Positions 1 through 8,903 of a stretch of 64,000 bases of DNA are shown here, one piece after another. The position numbers and the translations under genes are program-made. The number at the start of each line of letters is the position of its first letter. The first letter of the stretch is position 1. The notes under the pieces are model-generated. The model did not search any database. It had not been told where the DNA came from and saw only the letters and a program-made list of their open reading frames with translations. Origin of the DNA: Bacteroidales bacterium. Lineage in GTDB: Bacteria > Bacteroidota > Bacteroidia > Bacteroidales > Paludibacteraceae. Location of the stretch: positions 62,001 through 126,000 of the forward strand of contig SUXC01000004.1 in the NCBI GenBank assembly GCA_015061165.1. The letters are read 5' to 3'.

Positions 1-280
1 GGAAGGGATAGAACACACCCGCATGCGGCTTATCATCACCAAAAACCGTGATAGGCATTGTACCCGAAGTGTGAAGATGCAAGGATTTACCTACGCCGAC
101 AACTTGCTTCACCACACTGGGCAATGCCTCATCACGGACTGCATAAATATATACATTGGCAGCAGGCAAATGGTCTAATCCCTCACGGCTACTGACCATC
201 TGACATGCTACACCCTTTTTGCGAAAAGCGTAATCCAAATTGGTGGCTACATTGCCTTTTCCTATAATAACAATGTTCAT
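1..280 (-). CDS. DUF2520 / Rossmann-like oxidoreductase family protein (5' part only)
   Basis: The gene starts at an ATG at 278-280 on the minus strand and runs off the left edge, so only about 93 N-terminal residues are seen. They open with a Rossmann-type dinucleotide-binding stretch, GKGNVATNL, after a short beta strand (MNIVII), and continue with HTSGTMP and AGVFYP. This arrangement matches the Rossmann-like/DUF2520 proteins of Bacteroidota, which resemble ProC and F420-dependent NADP oxidoreductases. The physiological substrate of that family is not established. A 28-bp imperfect inverted repeat lies just upstream in its probable leader. The family call is by recalled pattern; the C-terminal DUF2520 half is outside the window. 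Confidence 0.7.
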   Translation of the reverse strand, partial: MNIVIIGKGNVATNLDYAFRKKGVACQMVSSREGLDHLPAANVYIYAVRDEALPSVVKQVVGVGKSLHLHTSGTMPITVFGDDKPHAGVFYPF

Positions 281-319
281 AATATCAATAACAGTGATAA
301 TTCTTATAAAAGACAACAT

Positions 320-452
320 AAACAACTACTGCGCGCGCCCAACATTGGCGCTTGCCAAGGAGACACATTCATCAACAACACCAACAATTAGGCACTACAA
401 TGAAAACAATTTCTTGCCGCTGAGCAATGTTGGCGAAGCGGAATAGTTGTTT
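320..452. repeat. Long imperfect inverted repeat between two minus-strand genes
   Basis: The left arm (320-347) reads AAACAACTA, then ten unpaired bases, then CCAACATTG. The right arm (425-452) carries the exact complements CAATGTTGG and TAGTTGTTT. The roughly 77-nt interior is rich in CAACAACACCAACA. The element lies upstream of the minus-strand DUF2520 gene and downstream of the M20 peptidase, so it could be a leader hairpin, a terminator without a clear T-run, or a small non-autonomous element. Confidence 0.5.
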
Positions 453-461
453 GAGTTGTTT

Positions 462-1847
462 TTATTTACATAACTCTTTATAAAACTCCGTGACGGCAAC
501 AATACCGTTTTCCCAGACCTCGAGGTCCATAGACTCGTTGGGCGAGTGGATAGCATTCTTCTCCAACCCAAAGCCCATCAGAATAGTCTTCACGCCCAAA
601 ATCTGCTCGAAACTGCTGATAATAGGAATACTACCACCACGGCGAGCAGCCAATGGTCGTTTGCCAAACGCTACCTCAAAGCCATGCTCCGCAGCCTTAT
701 ACGCAGGAATATCGATTGGGCAGACATATCCCTGTCCGCCGTGCATAGGTGTTACTTTCACGCGCACACCCGCAGGCGCGATACCTTGTATATAATCAAT
801 AAACGCTTGACTCACCTTCTCGTGGTCTTGGTTCGCCACTAATCGGCAACTAACCTTGGCATACGCCTTGCTTGGCAACACCGTCTTGCTGCCCTCGCCC
901 GTATAACCACCCCAAATACCACAAATGTCAAACGACGGACGGCAGGAGTTGCGCTCCAAGGTAGAATACCCCTCCTCGCCAAACGTAGTATCCACATCTA
1001 TCGCCTCGCAATATGCTTTCTCCGAAAAAGGAATCTGAGCAATCATATCGCGCTCGGCTTGAGGAATAGGCAACACATCATCGTAGAAATGAGGGATAGT
1101 GATACGACCCTTATCGTCCACCAGCTTAGCCAGCATCTCGGTGAGGGCATTGATAGGGTTCTTCACCGCACCACCGAAGTGTCCGCTATGCAAATCACGA
1201 TTAGGACCAGTAACCTCCATCTCCCAATATGCCAATCCGCGCAAGCCCGTAGTGATAGATGGCGTGTCTTTACCAATCATAGAAGTGTCGCTCACGAGAA
1301 TAATATCGCAAGCGAGCAAGTCGCAGTGCTCCTCAAGAAACGCCTCCAGACTGGGACTACCAATCTCCTCTTCGCCCTCGAAAATGAACTTCACACGACT
1401 GTTCATCAGTCCATGCTTTACCAGATACTCAAATGCCTTCACCTGAATCATGGCTTGCCCCTTATCATCATCTGCTCCACGCGCATAGAGGCGACCATCG
1501 CGAATCTCTGGCTCCCATGGATTGGAGTGCCAAAGGTCAAGCGGTTCGACAGGCATCACATCGTAGTGGGAATAGACCAACACAGTTGGTATCGGATATT
1601 GGTTATCGGACGCTTCGCTATTGGCTATAGGCGAGTACTCCGCATACACGAAGGGATTGCCCTGCGAGGGCATTATCTCGGCATGCTGTGCGCCTGCTGC
1701 AAGCAGGAGTTCACGCCAACGTTCGGCACAACGGAGCATATCTGCCTTGTGCGATGGTTGGCAACTAATACTGGGAATACGAATCAAACTTGCCCACTCT
1801 TCCAAGAAGCGGGAACGGTTCTCTGCAATGTACGAACGAATATCCAT
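462..1847 (-). CDS. M20 family metallo-dipeptidase
   Basis: This is a 461-residue cytosolic zinc peptidase of the M20/CNDP-like family, which hydrolyses dipeptides or acylated amino acids. The metal-binding and catalytic motif SHYDVMP is at about residues 93-99 and the glutamate motif EGEEEIGSPS at about 157-166; both are intact. The length is normal for the family. A stretch rich in S-P-I-A-N-S at about residues 72-87, just before the first motif, is encoded by one of the short-word repeats found throughout the window and looks like an in-frame insertion in a loop. The gene has its own promoter about 25-57 bp upstream. The exact substrate cannot be told from the sequence. Confidence 0.9.
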   Translation of the reverse strand: MDIRSYIAENRSRFLEEWASLIRIPSISCQPSHKADMLRCAERWRELLLAAGAQHAEIMPSQGNPFVYAEYSPIANSEASDNQYPIPTVLVYSHYDVMPVEPLDLWHSNPWEPEIRDGRLYARGADDDKGQAMIQVKAFEYLVKHGLMNSRVKFIFEGEEEIGSPSLEAFLEEHCDLLACDIILVSDTSMIGKDTPSITTGLRGLAYWEMEVTGPNRDLHSGHFGGAVKNPINALTEMLAKLVDDKGRITIPHFYDDVLPIPQAERDMIAQIPFSEKAYCEAIDVDTTFGEEGYSTLERNSCRPSFDICGIWGGYTGEGSKTVLPSKAYAKVSCRLVANQDHEKVSQAFIDYIQGIAPAGVRVKVTPMHGGQGYVCPIDIPAYKAAEHGFEVAFGKRPLAARRGGSIPIISSFEQILGVKTILMGFGLEKNAIHSPNESMDLEVWENGIVAVTEFYKELCK

Positions 1848-1871
1848 GATATAATAGATTTGAATTTGAGC

Positions 1872-1904
1872 GCAAAGGTAGTAAAAATTTGCGATATATG
1901 CAAA
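1872..1904 (-). promoter_or_regulatory. Bacteroidota-type promoter of the M20 peptidase gene
   Basis: On the minus strand a -33 TTTG (901-904) is separated by 20 nt from a -7 box TACCTTTGC (872-880). This is the consensus spacing for the primary Bacteroidota sigma factor. The start codon lies about 25 bp downstream. Confidence 0.75.
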
Positions 1905-1948
1905 TTTTTTAGGTTAAAGGCGAAAGGTTAGAGGCGAAAGGCAGGGGT

Positions 1949-2152
1949 AAAAAAAAATGCTGCATTGCTACTTAACTCGAGAAAACTCCTATAAACAGGA
2001 TTTGAGGGGTACAGGTCCGTTGTAATCTAACTACCTCATCGCTACGACCTTGCGGGTCGATCTCGGCGTAGAGTATTAGCACGCCATTGGAAAGAGTACC
2101 TTTCTCGGAGAAAGATATATGTGTTGAGTTTTCCGGTCTCTGAGCAATGCAA
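1949..2152 (-). ncRNA. ssrS: Rod-like structured RNA, probable 6S RNA
   Basis: No credible ORF covers this interval. Read on the minus strand, the 5' end TGCATTGCT (2143-2151) is exactly complementary to AGCAATGCA (1961-1969) about 180 nt later, followed at once by a nine-T run at 1949-1957. A second layer, AAACTC with GAGTTT, extends the closing stem. The centre carries two short hairpins, GGCGT...ACGCC and GACC-cgcaa-GGTC. A long closed rod of about 190-200 nt with an open centre and an intrinsic terminator is what 6S RNA looks like. The identification is structural and was not checked against Rfam; the promoter is not clear. Confidence 0.55.
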
Positions 2153-2202
2153 CAATATATGTAAGATCGCGTTATACTTCTTTACAAATTCTGTGCCAAA
2201 GT

Positions 2203-2290
2203 ATAGAGGTTAGAGGTTAAAGGTTAGAGGTTAAAGGCTGGTAATATGCGGCTTCACCGCTATTTCTTGCCTTTTGCCTATCGCCTCATC
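2203..2290. repeat. Short-word repeat with GCGG-CCGC hairpin centre
   Basis: Iterations of AGAGGTTAAAGGTT are followed by AATATGCGGCTTCACCGCTA and then a pyrimidine-rich stretch with GCCTTTTGCCTATCGCC. The same GCGG-cttcr-CCGC centre flanked by purine-rich and pyrimidine-rich words recurs at about 41055-41145. It lies directly downstream of the minus-strand barrel gene, so it may act as its terminator hairpin. Confidence 0.55.
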
Positions 2291-2292
2291 GC

Positions 2293-3720
2293 CTAAAAAC
2301 GCCATGCCAAAGTGGCTACAATACGGTGGGTACGTGTGCTGACCTCCAACGGTATGAGTTGTGCCTCCGAAGCATACTGGTGTAGCGTTTGCCAACGGTA
2401 TTGGTACGCCAACTGCGCTACTACCACATTGCTGCGATAACCCAATCCGACACTGGCATATTGCGTTTGTGGCGTATAACGATAGTCCATATCCGTGCGT
2501 ATCTCATTGTAGCCTAACATCCAAATAGGGTCCTCCTGCAAGAACGAGGACTCATAGACATAGCCCGCATTGATGAACAACCCACGAGATACCTGTGCCT
2601 CTGCGCCCACACGAAGTGTATGTACATCTTCCATCTCCGAGGAATGTGCATAATCATATTGCAACGCCAATAATCCGATATTGCCCAACTGACCTGCCAC
2701 ACTCACACTGGTGCGCAACGGAGAAGTTAATTCGGTACTAACTGCACCACTCTCAGGTGTCAAGACACTGTATTTCTGTTCACCTATTTTACTATACATA
2801 TCGCCCTCCGTCTGCATGGTCATTCCCATCACGGTAGGCGTTTGGAACGAAGCACCTATGCGCAACGCTTGGATAGGTCGGTAAATCAATCCTACCGTAC
2901 CACTCACGCCCACACCCGACAGATGATACAAGGATTTGAGTTCTGCCGAATTGATGCAGTCGGTTTCAGAATGCGTAGTGCGCTTGGTATAAGACAATGT
3001 AGGCACATTCAAACTTACACCCACATACCACTGATTACTGATATTACCCGCCCATGAGAGGGTGTATTGTTCTGCACTACCCGTTTCCGACACCGACAAC
3101 GAACCATCTACGAGGTTCACAGCAGGTTGCCATTGGTTATCCTCGATAGGATTGATAAGATATGCTTCGTATCCCAAAATACTCAGCCAACCTATCTCCA
3201 CATCATCCCAAGGTTTATTTTGCAGATACTTCTCCGCTACTCCACCCTGGTCATTCGTGATATTGCAAATCGTTTGCACCATACCCAAATCCTGCCCCTC
3301 GACCTGCACATCACGATTGAAATTAGCAAGGCGATTGATAGAGAACATCAGATTACTGAAAATCAAACCGCGCTGCCTATCAGGTCTGCCCCATGCCCAT
3401 ACGGCTGACAGGTGAGGCATAGCAAAACGAGTGCGGGTGTAGGATGGTGTAGCGTTGTGTAGGGGTGTGTAGAGTTGTGTCGTATTGTCTATTGTTTCGT
3501 CAAGGGTTAATGCTATCTCGCCACGACGGTACAGACCTAATCCCGCAGGATTATCCACCACCGCCGAGGGGTCGCCACCAATAGCCGTCATTGCGCCTCC
3601 CATGCCCACATAGCGCGCCGTACCCATGATTTGGCGCTCAGAGAAACGCTGCACGTCTTGGCAATAGGCTATTGGCGATAGGCTATAGACAAGGAGTAAT
3701 ATGAGCAAAAGGCGTTTCAT
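2293..3720 (-). CDS. Outer-membrane beta-barrel protein, OMPP1/FadL-like
   Basis: This 475-residue protein has an N-terminal signal peptide (MKRLLLILLLVYSLSPIAYC). After it comes the family pattern ARYVGMGGAMTAIGGDPSAV with VDNPAGL (about residues 35-63), typical of FadL/OMPP1-type barrels whose N-terminus plugs the pore. The rest alternates short hydrophobic strands with aromatic girdle residues and ends in the aromatic residue of TLAWRF, a usual beta-barrel C-terminal signature. The signal peptide contains SPIA, encoded by a short-word repeat. The start overlaps the upstream 77-residue ORF by 4 bp (ATGA), so the two are translationally coupled. FadL relatives carry hydrophobic compounds, but the ligand here is unknown. 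Confidence 0.75.
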   Translation of the reverse strand: MKRLLLILLLVYSLSPIAYCQDVQRFSERQIMGTARYVGMGGAMTAIGGDPSAVVDNPAGLGLYRRGEIALTLDETIDNTTQLYTPLHNATPSYTRTRFAMPHLSAVWAWGRPDRQRGLIFSNLMFSINRLANFNRDVQVEGQDLGMVQTICNITNDQGGVAEKYLQNKPWDDVEIGWLSILGYEAYLINPIEDNQWQPAVNLVDGSLSVSETGSAEQYTLSWAGNISNQWYVGVSLNVPTLSYTKRTTHSETDCINSAELKSLYHLSGVGVSGTVGLIYRPIQALRIGASFQTPTVMGMTMQTEGDMYSKIGEQKYSVLTPESGAVSTELTSPLRTSVSVAGQLGNIGLLALQYDYAHSSEMEDVHTLRVGAEAQVSRGLFINAGYVYESSFLQEDPIWMLGYNEIRTDMDYRYTPQTQYASVGLGYRSNVVVAQLAYQYRWQTLHQYASEAQLIPLEVSTRTHRIVATLAWRF

Positions 3721-3950
3721 TTTTCTATTATGCGCATACGCACGGTGTCGGGACGTTGGACAGTATCCTCCAAGAAAATGAACTCGCGCGCATTGCGATC
3801 ATACACAGGTTCAGTAGGTACGATAGTGTCCACCAAAGGCCAATAGTAACTATCGTCCATGTAAGGCGATTGGCTATTGGCTATTGGAGATGAGGCGATA
3901 AGGCTCGAAACCAATAACCCTATGAGTAATATGATAATGCTGCGTTTCAT
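3717..3950 (-). CDS. Small exported protein of unknown function
   Basis: This is a 77-residue ORF with a hydrophobic N-terminal segment (about residues 4-20) that looks like a signal peptide, followed by S-P-I-A-N-S-Q-S-P and an acidic, proline-containing tail. The S-P-I-A-N-S stretch at the predicted cleavage region comes from a short-word DNA repeat (about 3866-3895). Its stop overlaps the start of the outer-membrane barrel gene by 4 bp, so the two form a small operon and it may be a periplasmic partner. No family is recognised. Confidence 0.5.
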   Translation of the reverse strand: MKRSIIILLIGLLVSSLIASSPIANSQSPYMDDSYYWPLVDTIVPTEPVYDRNAREFIFLEDTVQRPDTVRMRIIEK

Positions 3951-4025
3951 TTTTTAGTTAAGGACGTTAATGACATTATTTAGGTTGTCAATAACGTCCT
4001 TGCAAAAGTCGTGCCAAACTGGCGA

Positions 4026-5012
4026 TTAATTGCGGAAGCCAATGATCTCGCGTACCTCGCGAATAGTCTTCTCCGCACTGGCAGCAGCAGCTTCAGCACC
4101 CTCACGAGCCACCTTCAGAAGATACTCCTCATTGCTTTGGAACTCAATGATACGCTCACGAATAGGCGCGCAGAAAGCATTGATGTCCGCGGCGAGTTGC
4201 TTCTTCATATCGCCATAGCGGATAGCCATATTGTTGTATTGGTCGTTGAAATAGTCATAGGTATCTGGCGTAGAAACGAGTTGCATGAGCGTGAAGAGGT
4301 TCTCAATAGGCTCTGGTTTCTCCTGATTGAGCATGGTAGGTCCTGCATCGGTAACAGCACGCATCACTTTCTTCTTGATGGTTGCCTCATCATCGCAGAG
4401 ATAAATAGCATTGCCTTCGCTCTTACCCATCTTGCCGCTACCATCTAAGCCTGGCACTTTCACCGCTTTGGCGTTGAAGTGGAAGGACTCTGGCTCCTTA
4501 AAGTACTCCGTGTTATAGATACGATTGAAGCGACGCGCAAAGAGGCGAGCCATCTCCATGTTTTGCTCTTGGTCCTTACCCACAGGCACCTTGTCTGCCT
4601 TGTGCACAAGGATATCAGCAGCCATCAGCGACGGATAGGTCAGCAGACCTGCGTTCACGTTGTCGGGCTGCTTGCGCGCTTTCTCCTTGAAGGAGGTTAC
4701 ACGCTCCAACTCGCCCAAATATGCGTTCATATTCAGATAGAGGTACAACTCCAACACCTGCTTCACATCGCTCTGCACATAAATAGGTGCCTTCTGAGGG
4801 TCAATACCACATGCCAAATATTCAGCCAGGATGGTGCGGACAGAAGTACGTATGTTTTCTGGGGTTGGGTGCGTGGTGAGGGAGTGCCAGTCAGCAATGA
4901 AGAACATACAGTTGTACTCCTCTTGCATCTTCACAAAACTCTTAACTGCACCAAAATAATTACCAAGGTGCAAATTGCCTGTTGGGCGAATGCCACTAAT
5001 TACTTTTTCCAT
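4026..5012 (-). CDS. trpS: Tryptophanyl-tRNA synthetase
   Basis: This enzyme charges tRNA-Trp with tryptophan using ATP in the cytosol. It is a class I synthetase of 328 residues, the usual bacterial length. The HIGH-type motif appears as HLGN (residues 15-18) after SGIRPTG, and the KMSKS loop as KMGKS (residues 194-198). GLLTYPSLMAADIL and PVGKDQEQ, the tryptophan-binding and dimer core, are present. It stands as a single gene between the DUF4832 lipoprotein gene and the barrel operon, all on the minus strand. Start and length are unambiguous. Confidence 0.96.
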   Translation of the reverse strand: MEKVISGIRPTGNLHLGNYFGAVKSFVKMQEEYNCMFFIADWHSLTTHPTPENIRTSVRTILAEYLACGIDPQKAPIYVQSDVKQVLELYLYLNMNAYLGELERVTSFKEKARKQPDNVNAGLLTYPSLMAADILVHKADKVPVGKDQEQNMEMARLFARRFNRIYNTEYFKEPESFHFNAKAVKVPGLDGSGKMGKSEGNAIYLCDDEATIKKKVMRAVTDAGPTMLNQEKPEPIENLFTLMQLVSTPDTYDYFNDQYNNMAIRYGDMKKQLAADINAFCAPIRERIIEFQSNEEYLLKVAREGAEAAAASAEKTIREVREIIGFRN

Positions 5013-5050
5013 TGTTGGTTATATGATTTTATTCATCTTATTGTTAATTA

Positions 5051-6403
5051 TCATTTCGAATTGAGCACTATATCCGCAGCGAATTCAATCTTCTGAGATG
5101 GCAAGATATGTGGACAAACAACGTTCAACTCCTCTGGAGCAGACAACCCAGCAGGAATACTGATGCGCAGGGTGTCTTGAGGCAAAAGTCCCTTCAATGA
5201 TACTTCTGACTTAATATCACCAATAGCGAAATAAGCATCTCGGTAGAGCGGTGCTACACCATCGTTGGTAATGCTCAAACGTGTTTCGCTGCCATTGGTA
5301 GCACATCGCAATACGCGCAGGCTATATCCTACTGCTATACCCGCCTCGCGGAAACGATCCACTGTACCATATATGCCTCCTGGGGCATCATTCGAGATCA
5401 TAAAGGTGATATGATACTTGGCTGATGCTGCCTCCCAAGTCCAACCATACATGCCTTCTGGGTTCAAGAAATTGCGTTGGTCGTTGCGTGTATAGTAGCT
5501 CACCTCGCCACCGCATACACCTACCTGCCAACGTTTATCTTCGCCTATCGAGTTCCAGCAACGCTCGTTGTAGCCATCGCCCTGTTTGATTTCGTGGTGT
5601 TCGTGCATAAACGAGTCATCGAAAAGACCGAAGTTCAATGCCATCAAATCCTTATCCGCTACGATAGGGGTATAACCATTGTCCGCAGCATCTATGCTGA
5701 TAGCCCAAGGTATATCCAGCACATTATCCACATGCAGCAAGAACTCCTTTTGATATTCCTTAGATGGGAAGTTAGTGCCTAACTTTAGAGGTGTACCGTA
5801 GATGTGGTATTCCGACCAGTGACCAAAACCTAACTCTATGAATGCAATACGTGGGTCGTTATTGTAACGCGCAGCGAAATCGGTATAGAACTGCTTGGTG
5901 AACCATTGCAACTCCGCATTTGTCCAATCGGCATAGTAGGTAGGGCCATCGCCACCTGCGTTCTTACTGAATGTCTCGTTGTAATCGGGCATATCCTTGA
6001 TGTACTGTGGCACTGCTGTAGCACCTGGCACCTCGCTATCCACATCTTTATTACTGGGATATTCGTAGCGGAAACGTAAGATGGCTTGGTGATTACGACT
6101 GGCCATCTTGTCCAAAATATCCTCCAAGTAACTCCAATCGTATTGCAACACTCCGTCCACCTTACCCGTAACTACACGGCATGGCAAGCAGTACTGAAAC
6201 TCCAACGTAATAACTGGAGCATACTTACCTGTCGAATTATACGATGGCCATAACACCAAACCTGTCATAGGTTGCACACTTGTTATGTCGCTTTGCAAAG
6301 CCACCTCCTCGAAGCCTTCCTCAGTAAAGAATACTTCATCCTCTGCTGGCTGACAAGCAATCATTATGGTTGCCATCGCCAATACAATCATTGCATTTTT
6401 CAT
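5051..6403 (-). CDS. DUF4832-type surface lipoprotein
   Basis: The 450-residue product starts with a lipoprotein signal peptide ending in a lipobox-like MIAC (Cys about residue 17), so it is probably lipidated and exported. The body looks like a glycoside-hydrolase-type barrel: RFRYEYP, WTNAELQWFTKQF, IAFIELGFGHWSEYH and YGWTWEAASAKYH, followed by a C-terminal beta domain (LSITNDGVAPLYRDAYFAI). This order matches DUF4874/DUF4832 proteins of Bacteroidota, suspected to act on glycans but of unproven function. It has its own promoter at 6425-6457, opposed to that of the methyltransferase gene. Confidence 0.75.
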   Translation of the reverse strand: MKNAMIVLAMATIMIACQPAEDEVFFTEEGFEEVALQSDITSVQPMTGLVLWPSYNSTGKYAPVITLEFQYCLPCRVVTGKVDGVLQYDWSYLEDILDKMASRNHQAILRFRYEYPSNKDVDSEVPGATAVPQYIKDMPDYNETFSKNAGGDGPTYYADWTNAELQWFTKQFYTDFAARYNNDPRIAFIELGFGHWSEYHIYGTPLKLGTNFPSKEYQKEFLLHVDNVLDIPWAISIDAADNGYTPIVADKDLMALNFGLFDDSFMHEHHEIKQGDGYNERCWNSIGEDKRWQVGVCGGEVSYYTRNDQRNFLNPEGMYGWTWEAASAKYHITFMISNDAPGGIYGTVDRFREAGIAVGYSLRVLRCATNGSETRLSITNDGVAPLYRDAYFAIGDIKSEVSLKGLLPQDTLRISIPAGLSAPEELNVVCPHILPSQKIEFAADIVLNSK

Positions 6404-6424
6404 CTTAATTTATTACTTTTCGGT

Positions 6425-6474
6425 GCAAAGGTAGTATTTTTTTTGCATATATACAAATTTTTCACTACTTTTGC
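6425..6474. promoter_or_regulatory. Face-to-face overlapping divergent promoters
   Basis: Within 50 bp there are two complete promoters. On the minus strand (DUF4832 gene) the -33 TTTG complement is at 6454-6457 and the -7 TACCTTTGC complement at 6425-6433. On the plus strand (methyltransferase gene) TTTG is at 6442-6445 and TACTTTTGC at 6466-6474. Both spacers are 20 nt. The two -33 boxes share the near-palindrome TTTGCATATATACAAA, so polymerase should not be able to occupy both at once. Confidence 0.75.
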
Positions 6475-6494
6475 ACACAAATTAGAAAAAGTAT

Positions 6495-7157
6495 ATGACA
6501 TTACCCGAATATATAGAGCAACATAGTTCGCCCGAAAGCCCCGTGCTGCAACAGATTACCCGCAGCACACACCTTGAGGTCATCAATCCTCGTATGCTGT
6601 CGGGACATGTGCAAGGGCGTGTACTGAGCATGCTCAGCCAGATGATTCGCCCCAAACGCATATTGGAGTTGGGAACGTTCACAGGCTACTCCGCCCTCTG
6701 CTTGGCGGAGGGACTGACCGAGGACGGCAGGCTCATCACCATTGAGCACAACGACGAGATGGAGGACAGCATCCGCCGCAACTTGGCATTATCGCCATTG
6801 GGCGAGAAAATCGAGTTGGTTATTGGGGATGCCAAAGAGGCGATGAGGCGATTAGGCGAAAGGCGAGAGGCGAAAGGCGCGGAGGTGTTTGACCTCGTCT
6901 TTATTGACGCGGATAAGAAGGAGTACTGCGATTATCTGGATTTGGTATTGCTTTTGATGCGCGAAGGTGGCTGGATATTAGCAGATAACACCCTGTGGGA
7001 TGGACATATCATTGAGTCCGCTTATGACAAAGACAAGCAGACCGTTGCCCTGCGCGCTTTTAATGACAAAGTGGCACAAGATGAGCGACTGGAGAAAGTG
7101 ATATTGCCACTGCGTGATGGATTGACAATAATAAGGGTCAAAGAGCTGGTTAATTAA
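6495..7157 (+). CDS. SAM-dependent O-methyltransferase
   Basis: This 220-residue class I methyltransferase of the cation-dependent, caffeoyl-CoA-type family transfers a methyl group from S-adenosylmethionine to a hydroxyl. The SAM-binding motif LELGTFTGYSALCLAEGL is at about residues 56-73, and the metal/SAM motifs FIDADKKEYCDYLDL and DNTLWDG follow at about 137-175. Residues around 116-129 (EAMRRLGERREAKGAE region) are encoded by a GGCGA-word repeat and look like an in-frame insertion. The -7 box ends 20 bp before the ATG. The substrate is not predictable. Confidence 0.88.
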   Translation: MTLPEYIEQHSSPESPVLQQITRSTHLEVINPRMLSGHVQGRVLSMLSQMIRPKRILELGTFTGYSALCLAEGLTEDGRLITIEHNDEMEDSIRRNLALSPLGEKIELVIGDAKEAMRRLGERREAKGAEVFDLVFIDADKKEYCDYLDLVLLLMREGGWILADNTLWDGHIIESAYDKDKQTVALRAFNDKVAQDERLEKVILPLRDGLTIIRVKELVN

Positions 7158-7263
7158 TCGAATCGCGAGTTTCCACTATTTGCCGAAGATCTATCGAAAC
7201 CACTTCGTTACCACTAAGATGTTCATAGGTGGGTGCTAAAAAACATTTCGCTTCATCGCCTTA

Positions 7264-8268
7264 TCATCTACTGCGGACGGTATCTTGTAGTATGGTAATT
7301 TGTTCTATCAATTCTGCCCAAGTAGGAGCTGAACTATGAATCATTGAACTGCGCATGACTTCGTAGTCTTTTTGCCAGATGGTTGCAATATCTTCGCGAG
7401 GCAGTAGGCATATTCGTGTGCGTATATCTCCTGAATAATCAATTCCTTGTACCGAAGTGAAAACTTCGCGATGGTGGCGGATAGTTTCCCACAGAGTATC
7501 ATCTGCAATTGCCTTTGCTGCAAAGGGTTGCTGCATCATTTGGTATAAGTCATATAAGTGTCGACTTTTGCGATCTGCTTGCATACCATGCCCAGGCACG
7601 CTAAAGAGTTCGTGCAAGAGGAACATCTTCTCTACCATGGTCTTAGCAGGAATGGCAGTAGAGACAACAGCATCACACAGTGGTTGTATAGGTGCGTAAT
7701 TGGCTAATATGCAATTTACATGTGTTGGCATAGATGGTTCGATGAGCGAACGAGCACTCACCTCTAACACCACATCGGGACGGAGATAGGTCAGAGGTTT
7801 ATCGAAAACGGACTGATAGCGCACAAATATCTGTCTTGGCTCAGGATAGGTATTATCCCCTTCGCCATTTGGTTGTGCCTCGACATTCAAAAACGCTAAC
7901 AATCCCAGTTCTTCTAATCGTGTGCGTAGCATAGGTGTTAGTTGTTCGCTCACAAACAAGGATGAAGCTTTACGGAGTTTCTTTATTTGTTTTTTAGTCA
8001 AGTCTCCTTCTTTAGCTCCTAAATAGGTAGGATTTACCGCTAAGTCTATATCCTCAGAGAATCGACTAATAATTCCCCACGCTTTGCTGAGTGATGTACC
8101 ACCTTTGAATATCAAATGTTGCGCGACAGGTAGAGAGAAGATAGTTTGTAAGACAACGGTTACCCAAAAATCTTTCTCTACGGCTTGCATGGGCAACCCC
8201 ACACTCACACCGACTCTTTCGAATACAGCACCGCGCTGTTCTGCAGTAAGGGTCAAAAACTTATTCAT
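7264..8268 (-). CDS. AbiEii/AbiGii-type nucleotidyltransferase toxin
   Basis: This 334-residue protein carries the nucleotidyltransferase signature GGTSLSKAWG (about residues 56-65) followed by RFSEDIDLAV (about 69-78), with the catalytic acidic pair in EDIDL. That is the hallmark of AbiEii-type toxins. Members of this type IV toxin-antitoxin class modify RNA (tRNA 3' ends for MenT relatives) and can give abortive phage infection. Its start overlaps the end of the upstream antitoxin gene by 8 bp, the standard AbiE order. The ORF is intact. Confidence 0.88.
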   Translation of the reverse strand: MNKFLTLTAEQRGAVFERVGVSVGLPMQAVEKDFWVTVVLQTIFSLPVAQHLIFKGGTSLSKAWGIISRFSEDIDLAVNPTYLGAKEGDLTKKQIKKLRKASSLFVSEQLTPMLRTRLEELGLLAFLNVEAQPNGEGDNTYPEPRQIFVRYQSVFDKPLTYLRPDVVLEVSARSLIEPSMPTHVNCILANYAPIQPLCDAVVSTAIPAKTMVEKMFLLHELFSVPGHGMQADRKSRHLYDLYQMMQQPFAAKAIADDTLWETIRHHREVFTSVQGIDYSGDIRTRICLLPREDIATIWQKDYEVMRSSMIHSSAPTWAELIEQITILQDTVRSR

Positions 8269-8875
8269 ATAGACTCAATATTAGTTCGCGGGTCGCTGTA
8301 GGCATCAGCTTGAGATCTGCTACAGGAATACGAGGTTGATTGTTTATAGCGTTTTTGAGCGTTTGGATTTGCTCCTCTGTTAGTCGCTCAATTTTCCAAT
8401 CTTTGAGCGCAGTAGTTATCAGTTGTGCTAATTTTGTTTGGAAAGCAAAGTACCTTGGAGAGGCACGATGAAAAGTAATACTTCGTGTATTGTCAATGGT
8501 AATTGTCCGCGAAGTGCCATCTGTAAGATAGTGAAAATTTAGTGGTATTTGTTGGGTAAGTCCCAGTTGGTACTGAGCGAACGCACCCGATGGCACAATA
8601 TGTGCTCCGTCTCGTTTGGCTACTGCTGTAGCAATATCTTCACTGGAAGGAGGTATAGTTCCTAAACCATACACCTTCTCTAATTTTGGATAACAATAGA
8701 TGCCTCTGGCAGCACGAAGAATAGTGCCCTGTAACACCAACCGTTCTAAAGCTTTATTAACGGCGGAGCGTGTTCCATAAGCAAGAAAATCATTCACAAA
8801 AAACACCGAACCTCTTCCGCATTTCTTCATCTTGCTAATAATCTTATTTTCAACCGATTCCATATATATTTGCAT
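8261..8875 (-). CDS. AbiEi-type antitoxin / DUF6088 transcriptional regulator
   Basis: This is a 204-residue protein with an N-terminal winged-helix region (about residues 10-60: SVFFVNDFLAYGTRSAVNKA, LERLVLQGTILRAARGIYCY) and a larger C-terminal domain. It fits the AbiEi/DUF6088 antitoxin family, which represses its own operon and neutralises the AbiEii partner. Two ATGs are possible, 8875 and 8863; the second gives MESVENKI, where homologues usually begin. The downstream toxin gene overlaps it. A promoter and a candidate operator lie directly upstream. Confidence 0.82.
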   Translation of the reverse strand: MQIYMESVENKIISKMKKCGRGSVFFVNDFLAYGTRSAVNKALERLVLQGTILRAARGIYCYPKLEKVYGLGTIPPSSEDIATAVAKRDGAHIVPSGAFAQYQLGLTQQIPLNFHYLTDGTSRTITIDNTRSITFHRASPRYFAFQTKLAQLITTALKDWKIERLTEEQIQTLKNAINNQPRIPVADLKLMPTATRELILSLYE

Positions 8876-8903
8876 TTATTTATGTCGCAAACTAATACAT
8901 TTA

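Noticed and set aside
7264..8875. Possible frameshift between the two AbiE genes because of their overlap
   Set aside because: An 8-bp overlap with both frames intact is the usual AbiEi-AbiEii arrangement.
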